Source of the DNA: Pempheris klunzingeri
Taxonomy: Eukaryota > Chordata > Actinopteri > Acropomatiformes > Pempheridae
Direction: 5' to 3'
NCBI RefSeq assembly: GCF_042242105.1
Contig: NC_092016.1
Span: 14,398,501-14,462,500, forward strand
DNA length: 64,000 nucleotides
The notes beneath the pieces were generated by a model. It was not told where the DNA came from and did not search any database. It saw nothing but the letters and a program-made list of their open reading frames with translations. Both the position numbers and the translations under genes were made by a program. This document shows positions 1 through 13,390 of this stretch, one piece after another (positions within the stretch are counted from its first letter, which is position 1; each line of letters begins with the position of its first letter).

Positions 1-437
1 ACACACACAACATTGAAGAGTGTTGACAAGAAGAATAGAAGAATATCTGTTTACTTTGATGACAATTCTTTGTGATGATTGTATCTTTTTAATATTTGGT
101 ACATGTAAATATCTGTTTTTCATCTTTTCTTCACATTAGTCATTGTTATTATGCAATATCTCTTTAATCTTTACCACAGTTTTGTCTTTCTGTTATTCTA
201 TTATTAGTATGGACTCAACTGTCTGAAATAAAGCGAGCTGATTGATATGGAAAATCATGTAGATAAATCAACAAATACTATGGGGAAAAACAGCTGATTA
301 CTCTTAAATGCCTGATATCCTCATAAAACATAACAATAATCATAAAATATTGTGTGTTGAGCATTAGGGGGATCAACAATGAGGCAGATGGAGGTTAGAA
401 AAGTAATAACATAAACAACAGAGTATATATGCAGTAC

Positions 438-3400
438 CAGTAGTAGTAAGGTGGACACATTGATGAGGTAACCTGACAGGTGATCCTCAATGTCCAGGGA
501 CTCTGGTTCTCGCTGTCAAGAAGAACATGCATATTACGTGAGTACATAGAGAAATATATGCCATTTATTGTAAGTATGTGCCTTCATGCATGCAGAGTGT
601 GTGATGTGAGGTAATGCTGAGCACATGTTCTGCGCACACACATTATGTTTTCTGTCTGGCAGGTACATGTTTGCCACCTGAAAGGACAGAAATCCCCTCC
701 CCTTCTTCCTCTCCCTCCTCCCTTCTCTCTCTCCATCAGTAATCTGAGCTAATCCCAGGCAGGTAAGCAGCTTTGGACTCAACCACCCACTGTAGGTGAA
801 GGGGGTTTCCTCTTTATGCACCGACATAAACTCATACCGACAGAGTTAGTCTAGCATAACTTTACAATAGATGAAAAACTTAGACGGGCTGCCATATTTG
901 ATTGTGTAGCAACAGTTGTTAACCTTCACTCAGTGTGGTGTAATCGAAGAAGAGAGATATGTGTTAGCACTCGCTACGAAGCAAGTTTAAATCACCGCAG
1001 TGGAACAGCCCTGCACTTTCCCCCAGCAACTCTGCCCACATAATGTCCTATCACACAGAGCAGTGCAGTGATACCTGGGAGGAAAGCATCTGGTCTGTTT
1101 CTCCATCTACACCATCAGCAGTTTGAGTCAACTACAACAGAGCAAAACATGCAGTGAGACACATTTGTCAGTAAAAAGTCGTTGCGTTAACTATGCGTGC
1201 AGTTTTTGCTCCATGTCATAAAATCTGAAAGACCACAAAAACATATAGATGCAATACCTTCTTCTTAGACTTTACTTTTATCTTAGCCTTTTTCTCCTGT
1301 AGAGCTTCTTCGTATTCAGGCCTCAGCTCCTCCTGCGGCAAACACACGCACATGTTAAAGCACACGGGTAACGGATCACATCCGCTATGACAAAAATCTT
1401 TCTGTCACAATATTTCTGTTGGAGCTCTTCTTAACTTTACAGTATGGTGATTCAGTCACCAGTTACAGCTGCAGGAAATCACCAATTAACCTACAGCTAC
1501 GGCTACAGTATATTCTGACATTTTTGATGCATGGTATTTACAATTGTGGGTCCGTCCTACACAAGTCAGCATTCAATGATCTCATATCAAGAATTATTCA
1601 AATTTTAGCCTCGCAACAAGATGCCTTTTTTTTCAAAGGAAGCAGGCTGATATGGGTTGGATTTTCTGTCCAAACACAAACAAAGTTGTGGTTTACTGTT
1701 TCCTCATTAGAAGACACTATTCACTATAGTTATGAGTAAACAGGGTCTCCTCATGGACAGCTCAGAATATGTTTCTCAAATACAAAGTGAAGAGAAAAAT
1801 GTGGGTAATTTGCAAACATGCAGCTGATTAATATGCTGATTGCAAATAAGCCCCACTTAACAGTACATAAACAATTACTGTGAAACGGAATAATATTTGC
1901 ATGCAACACTGCAAAAAGATTCTTTGCAATATATTTTTTATTTTCTAATGTTCAGAAAATGTTTTTCTGATATTTTCAGATGTTGCTTATAAATATTCTG
2001 AAAAATGACCAATACAAAATAACACAGTTTGTTGAACCATATCCTGATTCACTTCTGATTTTAATGTGGGTACATTTAATGGGTACAAAAACTCTCACCT
2101 GGACTCGTTCCTTCAGGCAGCAGACAGAAATAACAGAGAAAAACAGAGGGAGAGAAAGGGTTGTATTAGGCTGGGAGTGTATATGCTGTAACCTTGCTGC
2201 ATCATCTTATCCACCAAGAGCACTGCTTTAAGAACAGACCAATCCCATTACTGACCTTTACAGTGTAATGAGTGTTAATGCATGTGTGCATGGGTGACCG
2301 TGTGTGTTTGTCTATGTCTGTGTTAGGGAAAGGGCACTGTTCTCAGACAAATGATAATCTGCAAGGCAAACCACAACTGATCCCTGTCGTCATGGTTGAC
2401 CCAGGTCATAAGGTTAACACTCTCCCCCTGACTGACCTCATATGGTACTTAAACAAACCGGAGTTTTGAAAATAGAAGGTGATAAAGATAGACAAAACAT
2501 TTCATAAACATAATAACAAAGCAGTAAAGTGTTAATTCTAAAATAATGAATGTGTGCATTCTTGAATCTACTTTTGTACCTCCTCATCCTCCAAGCTCGT
2601 CAAGTCCCAGGTATGTTTCAGACACATCTGTCGCCTTTTCCAGTGTTCAAGGAAACATGCAGCTACAAGAGGATCCACAGATGTGTTAAACCTTGTTTCA
2701 CCACATGGGAAAGTCTTAATGTTTTTAATGAAGTTTTATTGATTTACACTCATTCAATGGCAGAGACTCTGGAGCTCACTGCATATTTCTATTTATGAAA
2801 ACATACGTGGCCATTTCAAAACTGTATATGTACATAATGTCATTCAAACATGAGCCACCTAAAAGTTGGCCTACAGTACATTTACATGCCAGGTAGCAGC
2901 TTTATGTTGACACCTACATACATATAAACACAGTGTATATCCTGGTTAAATAAAAATGTGATCAAACCAACTGTAACACCTCCAGCCAGTAACTAGATAC
3001 TGGTATATTGAAATATATCTGGTGTAACATGATCAGAAAAGTGTATTAGAATGTATAGTTACCCCAAAGAGACATGAAAATAGCAAAGAGGACGGTGGCT
3101 CCATTGTCGAACAGGTATGATGCTCGGGCCAGTGAGCACACCGTACTCAGACGCCAGTAGTCACAAACTCCATCACACAGCGGACACATGGTGATGTTCA
3201 GATTGTCATCACATGTCTCCTGGCTGAAATATACAAATAAGAAAAAAAAAAAAGATGAATATAAACACATGTACATAATGTAGTTTACATAAGCATACTA
3301 AGTGAAGTTTGTATCTGCCTACCTTGGCACATTGTCATCCACAGTGAATATGCCGTACAGGAAGACAATGATGCCCAGTACAGAAGGAGGGATGAGGAGC

Positions 3401-6400
3401 TGAGTATAAACACCCAGCCAGGCAAAATACAACCCAATCTGCTCTCCAAAGTACTTCCTGTTAAAATAAAGGCAATGTATCAACTAGCTGCTGGGGTTTG
3501 CAGGTTTACAGATTTCCATTTTTGCCCCACTAGCCACACGGCCGAAGGACAGCGATGTCAGACAGACGGTTGATTGGTCAGTCCAAATCTGGTCCTCAGT
3601 AGTGAACAATATCCTCTCAGCTACAGGCTACGTTATACTTGTGAAGTCTAGCGCCATCATCATGTCAAAACTTTCCCTTAACCAGCGCTTTTGTCCGTGA
3701 TAAGGTCTCACCAAGTAGTGGCTTCTTTTCCATGACACGGCGAATTAATGTTTTTGCAAACCCCTTGACCCTTCCTCTTGTGTCACTATCAGGTCAAATT
3801 TTATATCAGAATCGAATGGGCAGACTATAGTAAAATATGTTAATCAATTTCATGCTCCTCAGAGTATAGATCCTTTTAAACACTCTATGAGATTTCATCT
3901 TTAACCATCCTGAGGCCAAAGTGCCAACTTTACACATAGAAATTGATTAACTAAATGTAAAGTACTTTCCTGAAATTTGGAATTACTTTGGATTTTAATG
4001 ACCCCGTGGCCTTTTCTATAGGACAATCATCAGGGTAAACTTTACATATTTAGCTCCACTGGTATGTCTCTATGAACAGCAAAATCATCTGCATATTTGT
4101 TCAGTCCAACCCTTTGGTATGAGTTCCAAGCTCTGGCTTTAGCTACACTATATACACTACTGTATAATCAGTACCTGATTAGGTCCACAGGCTGATATTT
4201 ATGCATGACGCCATAGTTAGCCCATTCTTCATGGAGGACCTGAAGGATATTCGGTCACGTGACATGAGTAAAACACAAGTTAACATTACATAACATTATT
4301 AAAAACATACAGGAAACAATTATCAGAATAAAAAGATGCCGTGTCTATGTACTGTTTTCAGACCAAACAACATGGCTTTGGATTATCAATATATTGCAAC
4401 AACTAGGCTAATATCAGTTTACACTAATCCATATATAATATAAATGAACTCTCATCTCAAATAGCTAACATTCATATTTGTTCAGTCCTACTGATCTGTT
4501 CCTAACATCACAAGCTCAACAAGACATTTAATTTGACAATGCACAGATCAGATTTGATTTGATCAACATTTCTGGTTGTAAAAACTTGTAAAACTGTTTT
4601 TAAGACAGGTCTGAGGCTCAGCCATGAAGTCAGAGATCTGAATCCTGAGCCAACACATACTACAAGATGATGTGCACCGACTCATGAGGGTGACCTGTCC
4701 TATTTTGTGAGATCAGTACAAGCTCATCATCTGTTACTGTGGGAAATCAGGACTATAGTCAGGTTTTAAATAGTGTTATCTGTTCCTGCTTTAAGGCCAC
4801 TCAACTTACCTGTCTGTCATTTCGCTGATCTTTCCGTCCTCTCCTTGTGAACGACCCCTACAAAGAAGAAATCAGCACCTCTTTACACTGAGATATGCTG
4901 GTTAACAGTATGCCATGGGGATCAGTATTTTTCTATTATAATATTGAGATTCTCCCCTTAATCCTCATTTACATCCTACAAATATACTGACCAACCTGCC
5001 CTATATAATGCAATATATTCTTTATGTGCAGCAGATGTAGCACACACACAAATTTTTTCAAAAGTCTTTCAAATGCAACATATAGAGAGATCATGTACGT
5101 ATGAAGCAAATATTCTTTCACATTGTCCAGTGAAGTTGCTATTTCTGTTATACTCACATCATGCAGAGGGAAGGCAGAGTCATAGACACCCCGAGCCAAT
5201 AATGAGTTGATGCCTTATGACATAAAAGCGTAACACAGTGTCATGGACACGTTGAGTTTTGTGACCGATATGGACACAGGCAGCGTGAAATTTGACTGAC
5301 ACCGTGTATATTAATGAAATAAAACCATAGTAAAAGTTAGACCTCACCAGTGGTTTGGCAAGTTTGGCTGCAGGTAGTGCGTGAAATAATCTCAGCCACC
5401 TAGACACAAACAAAGTATAGTCCAAATTGCATGTGAGCTCAAACACATTTGCAAAATATGTACAAAACACTCCTCATAACATGAAATTAGAGGATATTTG
5501 TTTCCGACTCACTATTCTACTGCGGGTTGCATTGTCAAATACGGTTTCTGTTGACTTGATGTCATACCTGCAGGAAAAGACAAGAAACAGTCAGAGCATT
5601 CAGTCTCAGATTAGACTTATTCCCTTGTTCAAGATTATTGTTAAAGCTTGCATCCTTGCCAAATAAAATCTTTATTTGTTTGTGTGTTTGTTAAATCCAC
5701 CATATTAGTAAAAAAGTTGCGGTTATCTTGCTACTTGCTGTATCCCGGTAGCACGCAGATTGTAGAATTCACATTTCAGTGGTGTAAACAGTAAAAATTC
5801 AATTTCTGTGAGAGCTCTACTGCGTTGATGATGATAAGGATGATAAAAGCACACAGCCTGCAGGTGATTTAGATATTTGGGTGTTATCTAAATCACTAAC
5901 CATAGCTGAAGTAAAAGACATGTGTGTGTGTCCCTAGCCAAGGGCGACTCCTAAATAGGTTAGTTCGTGGTACCATTCCACCACGTGTGTGTGTGTGACA
6001 GTCCTGGTACTCACAGGTGGAGCTTGTCTCTGATAAAAGGATGTTTGAGGGTTTTGAAATGGGTGCGTGTCTGTGAGTCTTTCTGGACGTCCAAGTCAGG
6101 GACGTCTGGTTGAAACGGCGTGTTGACTTTAGCCACGATGGAATCCCATATCCCAGCGATGCCCATCCGTTTCCGCAGCTCGCACTTCTGCGCAGCGAAA
6201 ACACACATGGGACCATGTTGTAAATACCACACGACGGCATACAACCCCTTAGTCTAAGGATGGGATTGTAATGTGCACCCAAATTAATCGTCTGGAAATC
6301 TTCAAAAAAATACATTGAATAATGAAGACCAGGGTGTGTAAATGGCGGTGTAATTTCTGCTGACCTTTTTCACAGCAACCTTGATCTTCTGAAGCTCTGC

Positions 6401-8751
6401 CTCTCGACTGAGTATCGGCCATGGGACGTGTAGTCGAATAAAGACAATGCCGTTTGGCCTCTGCACAGAAACACAAACATGAACATTTTACCATATAAAA
6501 CGCTATATGTGTAACTTCATGACATTAACCACTGCTAAATTTAGATTACAATTGGAAAAATATGTTTCAAAGTTATTATTGCAGGCCTGTATGATAAATT
6601 CATTGTGTATCTGTCTTCTTCATTGTCTTTGTCATGACATTTAATTGCTCCAGCTACTTGTCCTGAGGCAGCCAGATGAGCTTTCTTTAAACCTGTAAGT
6701 ATGTTACTTTGTGTTGTAATGAGGCTGTTTTGTTGGGAATCCCATTATTTCAAGCCCAGAACCTCCCAATCCTCCAAAGTATTAGAAATGAATGCAGATA
6801 ATGATAACCTGGTGTGAAAGGTGCCTGAATGGCACCATAACGTAGCCAATTGATTAAATTAAAGGTGAAAGGTGCTGAGCTGTTCCCTTACTTGCGGACC
6901 ACTAAATTACAACCTGTCCATGCTGTCCAATTACTGTAATGACCTTAGTGCGAGGCAGACACAACGGCAAGCACTCAAGCAACACCTGCTACACCTCCAC
7001 TGTGTGTTACCAGCAATTTTCTGGCACTAGCATAAAAATCTATTACAGCTACTTCAGATTCACCAGGCTCTGCACTACTGTCAAGCTCCTCTGATCAGAA
7101 ATGATCAGAATATGAATGTGAGGGTTAAGGGAAATACAAATAAAAGCCAAATCAATGTAATTCAAGTCAAGTAGATTTTTGATGAAAAGATGCTACATAG
7201 TTGAATCACTGAGAGGAAGATTATTTCCACATTTTGACTGCAGAGTGAGACTGTACAAAATTAATTGCACATTGATGAGGAAAAGTTATGCAAACTTTCT
7301 TATGTTGTAACGTACACAAATAATACAACAGAGCACATTCCTTCACTGATCCAGCACAATGAAATATTCAAATGAAACCTTCACTGTTCTATTTCTGAAA
7401 TGCTAGCCTATTCATATTTGGCCACAGGCAGACAGATATAGAGACACAGACCAATACAGTACACTGTGACCGCTGAGCACCCCCGTCTACCCATTGGAGC
7501 TAAATTAAACTCACCAGTTGCCCCCCAAATACATGTTCATGTGCCAACATGCACACTTCCGAGTAGTGGATCACTCTCTAATAAGGCCCTATAATCTGGC
7601 CTTTGGCTTCACACTTACGGTCAGCGGTCTTAATCCTCAACCAAAACAGCAGCTGATTTAACAAACAAGCGTCCCACATACACACACGGACATAAAAACA
7701 CACACAGACACACACAAACATGCATGCGCACAAATACACACATATAGGATACAAAAAAAACAAACACCCACACTGACACATACTGTACAGTACAAGACAA
7801 ATGACATGCAACACACTTCATATTGTTATTATTATAGTTATTGTTAGTATATTATTCTGTAATGTAGCGCTGCTATTTTATGAGTTCTCTCTTTAATTAG
7901 AGTTCAGGTATGTCCTCCAGCTTCAGGGGACAAGCCGAGTCTTATCCTCAACCTGTTTGGCAGCAGTCCAATCACAGGATTTGTGGTCACATCACTTAAG
8001 GATGGCTTTGATCCATAAAACTGTATTGGAATGTACAGTAGATGAAAAAATAATCATGGTGAAAGCAGCGTAAGAGCAGATACACACCTGTTTGTCACGC
8101 TCAAGCTGTAGCCCGGCTTCCAGTAGCCCCCCTTCGAACTCCTCCCTCATTAAAGCCTTTTCCTCATCAGACAGCTTTGACTCCTCCGCATCTCCTGCAG
8201 GTCCACCTGCCTCACCAGAATCCACTTCTATTTCCCATCGGCCTGGTATGTGTATTGGTATACTGCCATTGGATACAATAGAAAGGCGTGCCTTGGATGC
8301 CCGCCTTTTTTTGTATTTGTAGCAAAGGACATAGTCCACTTTTGTCTTGCCGTCAGCGAAATAAAGCCCAGGGCCTAGATCGATGCCAGAGTCCTACACA
8401 AACACACAGAAGTACACACAGGTAATTAATGAGGTAAGTGATGAGGGTTACAAGTAATGAATTTAAGTACTACAGTGTAAGAGCATGTCAATTAGGCAAA
8501 GTTCCATATGTGTCAGCTCAGGGAAGGGAAGCATGAGATGAGAGACAGCTGACATATAGCTGCAGGATGTTAAAGCGAGTGTTTGCATTCAGAGGAGACC
8601 ATACCGGAAGAGGGGGCTCGTCATTGTCAGGGGGGATGACGGCGCCTCCATTGGCGGCATCGAGACCGAGCCCGGACAGCGATCGGGCCAATGAAACAAG
8701 CTTCGCTGAGTGAATGGACGACGACTCACTCATTTCTGTAGTGACGGGCAT
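438..8751 (-). CDS. ano2: Anoctamin (TMEM16 family), probably anoctamin-2; 5' half only
   Basis: TMEM16 proteins are ten-helix membrane proteins; ANO1 and ANO2 are calcium-activated chloride channels. Fourteen coding exons join in frame to about 509 residues: 8605-8751, 8088-8393, 6365-6460, 6015-6187, 5513-5567, 5348-5399, 5158-5213, 4810-4857, 4175-4239, 3323-3457, 3063-3223, 2580-2662, 1258-1332, 438-512. Visible family marks are [13 protein letters not shown] and LSIVSNG (both ANO2-like), [33 protein letters not shown] (first helix), [27 protein letters not shown] (second helix) and FLEHWKRR. The exon at 438-512 starts the third helix. The calcium-binding helices 6-8 lie off the left edge. 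ANO2 is favoured over ANO1 because human ANO2 flanks VWF, but some segments are divergent. The exon at 438-512 is the least certain. Confidence 0.8.
3530..4145. repeat. Degenerate dispersed percomorph repeat in an ano2 intron
   Basis: The intron between exons 3323-3457 and 4175-4239 carries phrases typical of a non-coding repeat scattered through many percomorph genomes, such as TTGGTCAGTCCA, TAGCGCCATCATCATGTCAAA, a diverged 'GTCACTATCAGGTCAAATTTT', and 'GACCCCGTGGCCTTTTCTATAGGACAATCATCAGGG'-like wording broken by changes. The family name is not certain and the copy is old. The call rests on remembered consensus only. Confidence 0.45.
7665..7815. repeat. CA-rich low-complexity tract in an ano2 intron
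   Basis: Imperfect CA repeats with interspersed ATA lie in the 1.6 kb intron between the exons at 6365-6460 and 8088-8393. The minus-strand open frames over it are cysteine/valine artefacts of the repeat. Confidence 0.7.
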
Positions 8752-8774
8752 ATGTTCTTTTCCGTTTCATCCCT
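8752..8774 (-). other. ano2: ano2 5'UTR segment with an upstream AUG
   Basis: Acceptor CCAACAG/AGGG opens exon 2 at 8774. An AUG at 8768-8770 starts a 14-codon reading frame ending at 8726, which overlaps the main start (8751) in another frame. The main frame has a second AUG six codons in (GAAATGA context), so initiation there is also possible. The upstream frame could lower translation. Confidence 0.5.
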
Positions 8775-11700
8775 CTGTTGGTATGAAAAGAAAAAAAGTT
8801 GGGATGACCTGGCAGCTCTAGACGTAACAAAGCACTCATTGTGAAGAGTGAATTCCTTCCTTCCTTAATACTAATAGTTTCTCTTGGCCTGAAAATGTCT
8901 TGGTGTTTTTTCTGCTAATTATGATCTATCAACTCTTAATATGACCTCATAGTTTGCACATATGTCCTAATGAAGAGATACCACCTCATAAAGATAATAT
9001 TGTATAATTATGTTTGCATGATAATTATGCAATAATAAAAATAAGAAATTATTCTTGCATTTTGATTATCTCATCAGATCTCAACATTATGACTTGTTGC
9101 TGCACGTTTATAAGATATTCAGTCACAAATCTCTCAATTATATGTAATAATTATAAGGGGGAAAAACTATTTTAGTCTATAAAATGAAATGAATATACAC
9201 ATTACTGTACAAATTTCTTTGAATGAATTGGTTTTCTTTAATTTGAAGAGTTGACAATGCTCCACAGCATTTACTTATTGTTGAGATATGTCGAGCTGGA
9301 GATATACATTGTAGATCAGCTTTACATTCAAATATTGCATTTGAAATCACAAAGTAGTAGCTGTTTTATACTGACAGATCAACTGTAAGCCAAAGTTAAG
9401 CTGTCTCATCTCTTTTTTTTACCCAAATGAAGCTGTAGGCTCAGATTAAGCTCACACTGCAATCCAAGCGGCACAGTTTACAATCTGTTGGGGTAATTTG
9501 GTCACTGGGCTCACTCTTTAGATGAAGAATGAAGTGTTAAGAGACGACTGAGTGGTTAAATTTCACACTACTAGAGGCTCATACTGTACGCTATGCATCC
9601 CCAGGCCTGAATCCACAGACATAAAAAAGGAAAGTGGAAGTGCACAAAATGACACAGCTAATCTTCCTAGAATTTGCTCCTCAGTTTCTCAACTGTTCCT
9701 AAAGATCAGACATAGCAAATTGAAAGTTGATTATAATGAGCCTTGATAGGTCTGTGCGTTAGTTATGTGTTTTCTGTCCCTACAGGTGACAACAAAACTT
9801 GGTTGTCACGTTTGTCAGTTCTTGCATTTGATTCAGGAGAGCGTTGTGATATGTTCAGATTGAGCTTGATCATCATTCAAAGGCTGTGCCAGGCCCCTAT
9901 GCCAGTCTGCTTCCTTACAAAACACTCTTAAACATTAATAAAGACACATTTCATGGTCATCTCATGTTTGTCACATGTGGTCTGAGGCTCATTCAGTGAC
10001 TGACATTGTTACAGCTAAGAGCAATAGGAAGCTCTTGACTCAAGATTGACTTAAGTCGTTGATTAAACTTGATTCAATTAAGAAAATATTAATATATACA
10101 GTGATGTCGGTGTAAGTAATCATACAGTTTGAGGAGATTCCAGCATCATCCATGAGACATGCAGCTACAGTCCAACCAAACAGCATAAACACAACATATC
10201 CGTAGAGCTTCAACAGTCAATCTCCTTACACGTATGTCTACACATCCATGATAATCCCTGTTTACCGTGTGTTAGCAAACAAAGAGCTGAGATGGAAATG
10301 GAGAATATGTCACTTAGAGTTCAGGAGGTCAACAAAGATTTTATGTCAATTATTTATCCACCAGGACACAGTGATATTTAGATCAGTGGTTCCCAAACCT
10401 TTTGGTTAGTGACCTTCTAACAACAAAGTGATGTTTTATTGTGATCCACTGTCATGTTCTAGACATTCACTATGAAGAATTCAACCAACGAATGACATTT
10501 CCTCAGCAGACTGTTTGATCTGAGTGATTTTTAAAAGCCCGATGAGTTAAAAGAATCATATATTTCACAAAAAACAGCACAGCACAACATTATACAAGTA
10601 CTGTGAAGTTATGTCTATACAGGTAAGTGCAACTGTGGTTGTTTTTGTACGAACATAGAGAAGTCTGAGTTTGTTTACCTAATTTACTTTTAGCTACATG
10701 CGCCATGTGTGGTGAAGCTGTCACTTGGCTCATTAGTCATGATTTCTTTTCCCCACTGGCTGACGGTTTATTCTGCTGATGCTAATCAACATGCATGAAC
10801 ACTTTGCAGGCACTTTAATTATCTACCAGAATATCACTGACAAACTACCAAGTCTTATTTATTAATATTCACTCTCCTTATAGGAACACAACCAAACACA
10901 ACAATGTATAGAGAGAGATTCTGAAGACATAAATCGTACATTTTCTGGATAATAGCACTCTTGATCAATGTGTTTGGTTCTAATTTTATTGTCTTTAATT
11001 TAGAAACCTGTTTATGCATCTTAATTAGAAACTATCAGCACTCCTGCGTAACGTTTGACAGTTGTCTTACTGTTTATGATGTTTGTGCAATGTTTAATAC
11101 TGCCCTCTTGAAGAAAAAAGATTCTAATCTCAGCAAGACTTTTACATGGTTAAAGGAAAGAAAATTGGGTTAAAAAAATATCTATTCAGCAACCGGTTTC
11201 ATTAGTGTTTTCTGTTACTTTTAGCAGAAAGGAGAAAATCACAGTTAAAGTGCACAGGACCTTGGTCAGTAGTGGATTCTTTGGAAAGACAACATCTGTT
11301 CTATCATAATAAAGGCTTGAGTTTGCATTTAAAGATGCTTAAATGATAGTTTCCATTTAATTCTGAAAAACTGCATCTCTCCACATTGCAGGTTACCAGT
11401 ATGAGGAAAATCTCAACAATAGTAGTCCATGGTAACATAGACTATATTGTGTTCTATTACATGTTTTCACAGCTTTCTGAACAATGCATTGCTACTTCTT
11501 GCATCTATTTTAAGGCCTTAATCAGTTTTGCTGTATTTATATATCCTTCCTGCCTGTTGACTCTGAATTAGGTACAAGAGGAGTGCGCAAACGCGCCCTA
11601 TTGTGCGTCTCAGCGCGGGGCTTAAAGGCCCGTAAGCTTGCTGACAGCTCAACAGCAGAGGCAAGAGGGTCAGCTACACCCTCACACCAACATTAACGAA

Positions 11701-12317
11701 GCGGAAGGCAACAGGGGGGCGACCTAATACCGTCTCTCCAGGAACACAGCAGCGGAGTACAGCTGCTCGCTCCTTTCCAAAAGCCGCAAAAAGACACAAC
11801 AGACACGAAATTCTGATGAAACAAATGAACTTGCAGGGAACTTTCACCCCAAACAGCAACACTTGGCTATCAGCTCTTATTTCTAGAAGTCAAATCAAGA
11901 CAAAAACAGCCACAGCACGGACCACATCAAAGTAATTGATTTCCATTTTGACTAATTAATTAAGTTGTCTGGAGCTGCTTATTCGACAAATATGTGTTTA
12001 ATTAAACGCTCATGGGCGCAACAGTTGTGTGCACCCAGATGGTCGGATGGAAAAACAGCCTCAGCACCCTGGCACGCGCCCCTGCAGCCATCGGGGATTT
12101 AAATAATAAAAGCAAAGGTTCAGGTCAGGCTTCGTCTATGGAGTACTGGAGTACAGCTATAGTTCACATTCATGAGCGCAAAAGTGCCACAAGACGCCGT
12201 CAAAGCGGAAACCAGGGAGCATAAATAAGACAGTAAGAGAGATAAAGGGCCAGTGCGCACTTTTTTGTTTTATCTATTAAACTTCCGATGAAAGTAAAGT
12301 GAAAAAGGTGGACTCAC
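8775..12317 (-). other. ano2: ano2 intron 1
   Basis: This is 3.5 kb of AT-rich sequence with no convincing exon on either strand. It has an hAT-like repeat fragment near 10.4 kb. The short open frames here lack splice support and family similarity. Confidence 0.5.
10384..10560. mobile_element. Possible hAT-type DNA transposon end
   Basis: CAGTGGTTCCCAAACCTTTT at 10385 resembles the terminal inverted repeat of hAT/Charlie-like non-autonomous elements. It is followed by text resembling the usual 'gtgacc..' interior. I could not find a matching inverted end, so this may be a truncated copy. Confidence 0.4.
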
Positions 12318-12480
12318 CAGTGCTCGCGGAGGATCAGCTCTTCGCTGTGGAGATGGATGACAAGACGCGCGAGGTGCACAGCCTGGCGAGAGGCTGAGAT
12401 GGTGGACAATCCGCGCGCGCTCCCGGAACCCCTGGCTTAACACGCGCGCGCACGGGGCGGCTAATTCCCTGAACGTTTCA
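12318..12480 (-). promoter_or_regulatory. ano2: ano2 non-coding first exon and GC-rich promoter
   Basis: On the minus strand a consensus donor (CACTG/GTGAGT) ends a putative exon at 12318. The 12318-12470 stretch is very GC- and CpG-rich (runs such as CGCGCGCG), unlike its AT-rich surroundings, and contains no ATG, so it fits a 5'UTR exon with a CpG-type promoter. It would splice to the acceptor at 8774/8775. The transcription start cannot be placed exactly. An alternating GT/GC tract follows at 12525-12556. Confidence 0.55.
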
Positions 12481-13287
12481 TACGGGAGGGAAAGAAGGTG
12501 TGATGCATATTACCGATGGAAGGGGTGTGTGTGTGTGTGTGTGTGTGCGTGCGTGTAAGCCAAAGAGGGAAGAAAGAGCTTACGGGTGACCAGACTTGAA
12601 AGTAAACCTCAGCTACCCTCTGCAGGCACGCAAAGATGACTCAGATGAGGCGGTAAAATAAATAAAAAACAAATCAGCGCCAAAGTAAGCTTGTTAGCTC
12701 ACAGAGACATTTATTTATTGATTGATAAAAACCATTCATTTATAATCACCAATGTTTAACAGCAGCCTCAAATGGAGACAATGTGTTTACATTAGCAACA
12801 TCTTTGTTTTTGTGCAACTGTAATCACCAAAATATTTTTCAGTGCTGGAGGAAGCATTTAGATAATTTACTCAAAGTAACAATACTGCCATATAGAAAGA
12901 AATATATTTCTATAAAATATAGAAAGAAAAAGTAAAAGCCCTGCAATGAACATGACACTTATATAAAAGTAGCATAATGAGTGGTGTGTGTGGTCAAGGT
13001 GGGGGCAGTTTGAACTATTTTAATCTACAATAGAGCATTGTATTTTATATTATATTCATATGTTTATACATTTGTATAGGTATATATGTAATTAGTTACA
13101 TCCAACTACAGGCATTTTTGTATGTTTACATGATCAAAATGTGATAAAGTGATTCAATATTGATCAACTGTTTTGTTTCAACCCTGATGAAAAAGCCAAA
13201 TTTACCTTTAAACTATTCAAACCTCGTCTATTTGATCAACAAGAAGACACAGACAAAAAAAGTGCTTACAGAAACTGGCAGGTTTGT

Positions 13288-13293
13288 TTTATT
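13288..13293 (-). terminator. vwf: Candidate vwf polyadenylation signal
   Basis: AATAAA on the minus strand, about 96 nt past the vwf stop codon. A second candidate lies near 12714, so the true 3' end is open. Confidence 0.4.
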
Positions 13294-13350
13294 GTTATTT
13301 TTCATATGAGTACATTTTACTTGGATACACACACCATCTGCATTTATATA

Positions 13351-13352
13351 AA

Positions 13353-13383
<31 letters not shown>

Positions 13384-13390
13384 CCTCTCT
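13351..13390. repeat. CT/GA microsatellite touching the vwf stop codon
   Basis: A CTCTCT tract begins right after the vwf stop codon (minus strand GAGAGA), so it lies in the proximal 3'UTR. It gives rise to spurious Ser-Leu and Arg-Glu open frames on both strands. Confidence 0.85.

Noticed and set aside
1073..1107. Possible extra ano2 exon ([10 protein letters not shown])
   Set aside because: The acceptor is weak and the phase would shift the next exon out of frame.
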